A stretch of DNA of 64,000 nt from Cyanobacteria bacterium SZAS-4 (GTDB lineage Bacteria; Cyanobacteriota; Vampirovibrionia; Obscuribacterales; Obscuribacteraceae), in contig JAFEAT010000010.1 of the NCBI GenBank assembly GCA_018266255.1, forward strand, positions 317,118 to 381,117. Direction: 5' to 3'. The notes below the pieces were generated by a model, which saw only the letters and a list, made by a program, of their open reading frames with translations, ran no database searches and was not told the DNA's origin. Shown piece after piece: positions 61,119 to 64,000 of the stretch. Each line of letters begins with the position of its first letter. Within the stretch, counting starts at the first letter, position 1. A program made the position numbers and the translations under genes.

Positions 61119-62927
61119 TTATGTTTGAATGATAGGCGAATATTCGTTGTTATCTAAATTGAAAGTCCACGCTATTCCAGCTTTTGCCGTTGTGATGTGC
61201 GGTGGAACCCTCAAGAAATATTTTTTGTAAGTGCCGTCTGGTTCGCTCGTGGAATTCGTTACCTCAACCATCACAACTGGTTCTAGCGCCTCGTGAATTG
61301 TATGTCTGTAGAGAATTCCGCATTCGTCCCGCTGAACTTCTTGTGCTCCCACATCGATGAGAAACCTCTTCACGCCGTAGCGCTCAAGCATCAAACGGCG
61401 GATCTCCAAATTTGATTCACTTTCAATATCGTTATAGGTAATAGTGTCAAATTCCTCTGCAAATTGCCTGCTGACCCGCACCCCATGCCAATGGTAGAGT
61501 TTCCAGCCGTCTTTCCACTGCTGTGATGGCTGACCATCGCCGTGTAATCTTCCCCCTTCATCAGTGTTGAAATGTGTGGGGAATTCCGAGGCGATCACGA
61601 ATTTCTTATGCATGATTATCGGTCCGCATTTTTTCCAAACTTTATGCACCGCTGCAAACAATTCTGGATTTGGCACCGGAACGCCCAGAATCTCAGCGTA
61701 TGCGTTGGTTAAAAATTCATCCAATTCTTGTGTGTTGCAGTATTTGATCATTTGTCTGCATTCACAGATGGAGTCAATCAACATTTGGCTGGTGCGATCG
61801 CATTCACCTGCGAGGGTTTGGATTACTTGATCGATCAGGCTGGTTTCCGCCGCACCAGAGGCGCTGTTGGTAGTCCACTCAGTGTCGGAGAGGTCGATTG
61901 CAGCGGCTGTGCATCTGAAGACTTCTCGAGCTAGATAAGTTTCGAGTTTAAAATTTGGCTCGTCGAGTAACAGACCAGCATCAGTTCTAATGATTTTGGA
62001 AGCGTCCACGATCGCGCAGTTTACGCCATCACCGGCAGTGCCGCTGTGAGCCGAACCGATGCGCGCACCTTCAGTAGCTTGAAATTGTTCGTCGAAAGCC
62101 TTCAGTGTTGCTTCGTCGATTATGTCTTCGCGCAGACTAAATGCTTTTTTGATGGTCATGTCGTGAAATTCATGACCGACAAGTTCTTGTTTTGCAGCCA
62201 TAAACGTATGGGAATCTGCTGCTGGGTTGACCTTTTTATACGAGAGTACGCTTGCAAAAGTTGCTGCGATAACCATGATGAGCGGATTTGAGGCAATTAC
62301 AATCCTGGGATTTGGTAAACCGACCATCCCGTATAATTCGTTGACTGAAATTGTCAGTTCGTTTTTGTCAATCGGTTTAGTGCGATGAGCACGGGCAAAC
62401 CACTCGCTCGTGAACCTTCGCAGCTTCTCTTCATCTACGCGGTGCTTACTTGTGTCTATTTTTTTCTTTTCGACACTGTGATCTATAACGCTTGCTTCGT
62501 AAATTCCTTCAACCAACCACTTGTGAAAATCTGCAAGTCCTCGCAATATTTTCTTTCGCAGTGTCAAGAGCTTTTGTTGTTCGTCTGGCCTGTTTTTTGC
62601 GCGGCACATGCGGATGACGTTATAAATGTCGTGTAGCCCTGCTCGGATTTTTGTGTCTTCAAATCCGATTAAACTTGCACCGCTTCGAGCGTCCAGGTAA
62701 ACGCTGTGATCCAGAGCCATTATCTCGGCGTTCGGATTTTCCAGCTGACTGATTTTGATGTATAGCTTTCCGTTTTTATGACGGAGAAAAGTGACTAGCA
62801 ATCGCGTGCGAATAATATTTCCACAGGCGATAAAAAGATGACCGTTCTGAAACCACTCTTCAACGTGTGAATTTCGTTCGACGGATTCGTCTTTATCAAT
62901 TTTAAAGAGTACTTCGCCATTGTGCAT
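61119..62927 (-). CDS. DUF6745-like protein with N-terminal extension
   Basis: About 602 residues, no known function. The C-terminal two thirds show the pattern I recall for DUF6745: ARAHRTKPIDKNELTISVNE and LYGMVGLPNPRIVIASNP near 175-215, then DGWKLYHWHGVRVSRQF, NLEIRRLMLERYGVKRFL (from residue 506), VTNSTSEPDGTYKKYFLRVP and AGIAWTFNL near the end. About 170 residues with no recognised domain precede it. No catalytic triad is obvious. ATG 62927 has GGAG eight bases upstream; an in-frame start to 63026 would overlap the upstream gene. It follows a conserved 103-residue gene by 31 bp. Confidence 0.7.
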   Translation of the reverse strand: MHNGEVLFKIDKDESVERNSHVEEWFQNGHLFIACGNIIRTRLLVTFLRHKNGKLYIKISQLENPNAEIMALDHSVYLDARSGASLIGFEDTKIRAGLHDIYNVIRMCRAKNRPDEQQKLLTLRKKILRGLADFHKWLVEGIYEASVIDHSVEKKKIDTSKHRVDEEKLRRFTSEWFARAHRTKPIDKNELTISVNELYGMVGLPNPRIVIASNPLIMVIAATFASVLSYKKVNPAADSHTFMAAKQELVGHEFHDMTIKKAFSLREDIIDEATLKAFDEQFQATEGARIGSAHSGTAGDGVNCAIVDASKIIRTDAGLLLDEPNFKLETYLAREVFRCTAAAIDLSDTEWTTNSASGAAETSLIDQVIQTLAGECDRTSQMLIDSICECRQMIKYCNTQELDEFLTNAYAEILGVPVPNPELFAAVHKVWKKCGPIIMHKKFVIASEFPTHFNTDEGGRLHGDGQPSQQWKDGWKLYHWHGVRVSRQFAEEFDTITYNDIESESNLEIRRLMLERYGVKRFLIDVGAQEVQRDECGILYRHTIHEALEPVVMVEVTNSTSEPDGTYKKYFLRVPPHITTAKAGIAWTFNLDNNEYSPIIQT

Positions 62928-62958
62928 GATGTTGACTCCGGCAAACGCAACTTGTTGA

Positions 62959-63270
62959 TTAGTCGCTGACGAATTCCGAGACTGTGCGTGGATTGTATTC
63001 ACGCTGTCGAACAACCTTGTAAACACCAGCAGGAAGTGCGATCGTATCGTGCTCTTCGTGAATCAAATTTGCTTTCTTTTCCACGACGAGGTAACTGTCT
63101 TCGTGGTCTCGATACATCGTCGCATCTTCAGCTCGTACGCTATGCGAGTGACCAGTGACTTCACCATACGCTAGAACAATTTTGTCGGATGACGCCTCTG
63201 CTGTTGCACCGTGAGGAAGTTTGCCTACTTCCATCAAGAACACATCACCTTGTCGATACTGCGCAGTCAT
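62959..63270 (-). CDS. Conserved small protein paired with DUF6745 gene
   Basis: About 103 residues, soluble, function unknown, yet strongly patterned: QGDVFLMEVGKLPHGA at the start, VLAYGEVTGHSHSVR near 32-46 and LIHEEHDTIALPAGVYKVV with RQREYNP near 69-94. The motifs GHSH and HEEH suggest a metal or small-ligand site, perhaps in a cupin-like barrel. ATG 63270 has GAGAGG five bases upstream; longer frames to 63345 lack this. It is the first gene of the unit with the DUF6745-like protein downstream, and divergent from a proline-repeat gene. Confidence 0.7.
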   Translation of the reverse strand: MTAQYRQGDVFLMEVGKLPHGATAEASSDKIVLAYGEVTGHSHSVRAEDATMYRDHEDSYLVVEKKANLIHEEHDTIALPAGVYKVVRQREYNPRTVSEFVSD

Positions 63271-63557
63271 AAACACCTCTCGAGAATCACACAAATCCAT
63301 CATAGATTGCCATCGAATTCCGTGAGCACAGAACAAACAATTCATTAATTGATCGAATCCGGATCATAAGTATGACAGGTCAACGACCGCCTTGAAATTT
63401 TTGCTCGACGTTAGTGCGAAATATACGAAACAGAATCTGCTCGTGCAAGAAATTTGACAGAACTTCTTCGTAAAGTGACCTCACGTACCTAGCCCATAGT
63501 CTTGAACGGCGACCACCTCGCCGCAGTTCAAGGCACCCTTCAACTTGGAGACGTAAC

Positions 63558-64000
63558 ATGGAATCGTTTAACGGCAGAGAAGTATCTACAGATACGAGCC
63601 ACGCCCAGGCTCTCAATCAACATCTTATGGCGAGCGCGTTTGGTTCGCCTCAGGTCCGCGACCGCGCTGCGGGCACCCATCCAGTCGAGCCTCATCCCAC
63701 CCAACCAGCAAAGCCTATTGAGCCACCCAAGCCGACACATCCGGTCGAACCGCCAAAGCCAACCCATCCAGTCGAGCCGCCGAAACCGACACATCCAGTC
63801 GAGCCGCCAAAGCCGACACATCCAGTCGAACCACCTAAGCCTCCCGTCGAGCCGCCCAGACCTCCCGTGGAGCCTCACCCAACCCGTAATCTCGTTTCGC
63901 CGCCGGCAGAAACATTCCATCCTAACAAACCACAAAAACAAGAGACCTCCACTCCGCCAAAAGAGGAAAAGCATACTCCTGTAAACGACCACCCAGTGCC
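63558..64000 (+). CDS. Proline-rich repeat protein, 3' end outside the window
   Basis: A frame open to the window's right edge (147 codons so far). GGAG lies 7 bases before the ATG. After a 40-residue polar start (MESFNGREVSTDTSHAQALN) it becomes Pro/Lys/His/Glu-rich with a nonapeptide PPKPTHPVE tandemly repeated four times (63723-63830), then PPKPPVE and PPRPPVE variants. No signal peptide is seen. The repeats would form a stiff extended linker of the kind found in TonB; the function depends on sequence beyond the window. It is divergent from the DUF6745-like unit. Confidence 0.75.
   Translation, partial: MESFNGREVSTDTSHAQALNQHLMASAFGSPQVRDRAAGTHPVEPHPTQPAKPIEPPKPTHPVEPPKPTHPVEPPKPTHPVEPPKPTHPVEPPKPPVEPPRPPVEPHPTRNLVSPPAETFHPNKPQKQETSTPPKEEKHTPVNDHPV
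63723..63830 (+). repeat. 27-bp tandem repeat encoding PPKPTHPVE
   Basis: Four in-frame 27-bp units (63723, 63750, 63777, 63804) with third-position variation, so the peptide is kept while DNA drifts. Shortened copies follow to about 63870. Confidence 0.9.

Noticed and set aside
63502..63992. Alternative frames on both strands over the proline-repeat gene
   Set aside because: They arise from the repeat in other frames (Arg/Gln/Ser or Arg/Trp/Leu-rich) and lack start signals; the frame from 63558 has a ribosome-binding site and codon-drifted peptide repeats.

Overview
The window is 64 kb of densely coded bacterial chromosome with roughly balanced base composition, mostly housekeeping and envelope genes plus many lineage-specific secreted, TPR-containing and signalling proteins. 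There are no rRNA genes, no CRISPR array, no recognisable insertion sequence and no prophage. The organism looks like a non-photosynthetic relative of cyanobacteria, perhaps in the Melainabacteria/Vampirovibrionia (Obscuribacterales-like). This is inference from content: KDO activation (kdsB) implies an LPS outer membrane; an SLH-plus-coiled-coil protein resembles the N-terminus of cyanobacterial porins; the Mrp ATPase has a CxxC-less segment of the cyanobacterial kind; GatD suggests amidated peptidoglycan. No 16S rRNA or marker gene settles it.

Layout. 0.2-12.6 kb: dtd, a TPR protein, kdsB, a glycerophosphodiesterase, an active-type GGDEF protein, an M48 protease, a secreted amidohydrolase and a secreted protein ending in 36 prolines. 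12.9-19.3 kb: a secreted TPR-caspase protein, a TetR regulator that appears to share an operator with a small CGHC membrane protein, a Tat-exported propeller-like protein and YggT. 19.4-31.4 kb: thiL, folD, two small membrane proteins, a cinA with an extra C-terminal domain, two atypical GGDEF paralogues, the queA/queG queuosine pair, and secD-secF. 31.6-38.2 kb: an amidohydrolase, then the lipid-initiation operon yceD-rpmF-plsX-fabH-fabD, closed by a convergent saccharopine-dehydrogenase-like gene. 38.4-51 kb: two orphan histidine kinases, an SDR/TetR divergent pair with a 24-bp palindrome, a GGDEF relic, a DAO-Rieske fusion, gatD, an SLH protein and an inositol-phosphatase-like gene. 50.5-64 kb: TadE- and TadG-like pseudopilins either side of rplY, tRNA-Gln and recN; an EEP phosphatase; an orphan MazF/PemK-like gene; mrp; a kinesin-light-chain-type TPR protein; a lone receiver protein; and at the right edge a two-gene unit (a 103-residue conserved protein plus a DUF6745-like protein) divergent from a proline-repeat gene that runs off the window.

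Most interesting: the DUF6745-like two-gene unit, the CinA fusion to an emfourin-like domain, the TetR operators, the repeat and nested-hairpin region at 8.67-8.97 kb, the non-canonical GGDEF paralogues, and short direct repeats placed right at gene 3' ends. Several operons use GTGA stop/start overlaps (kdsB, secF, fabH).
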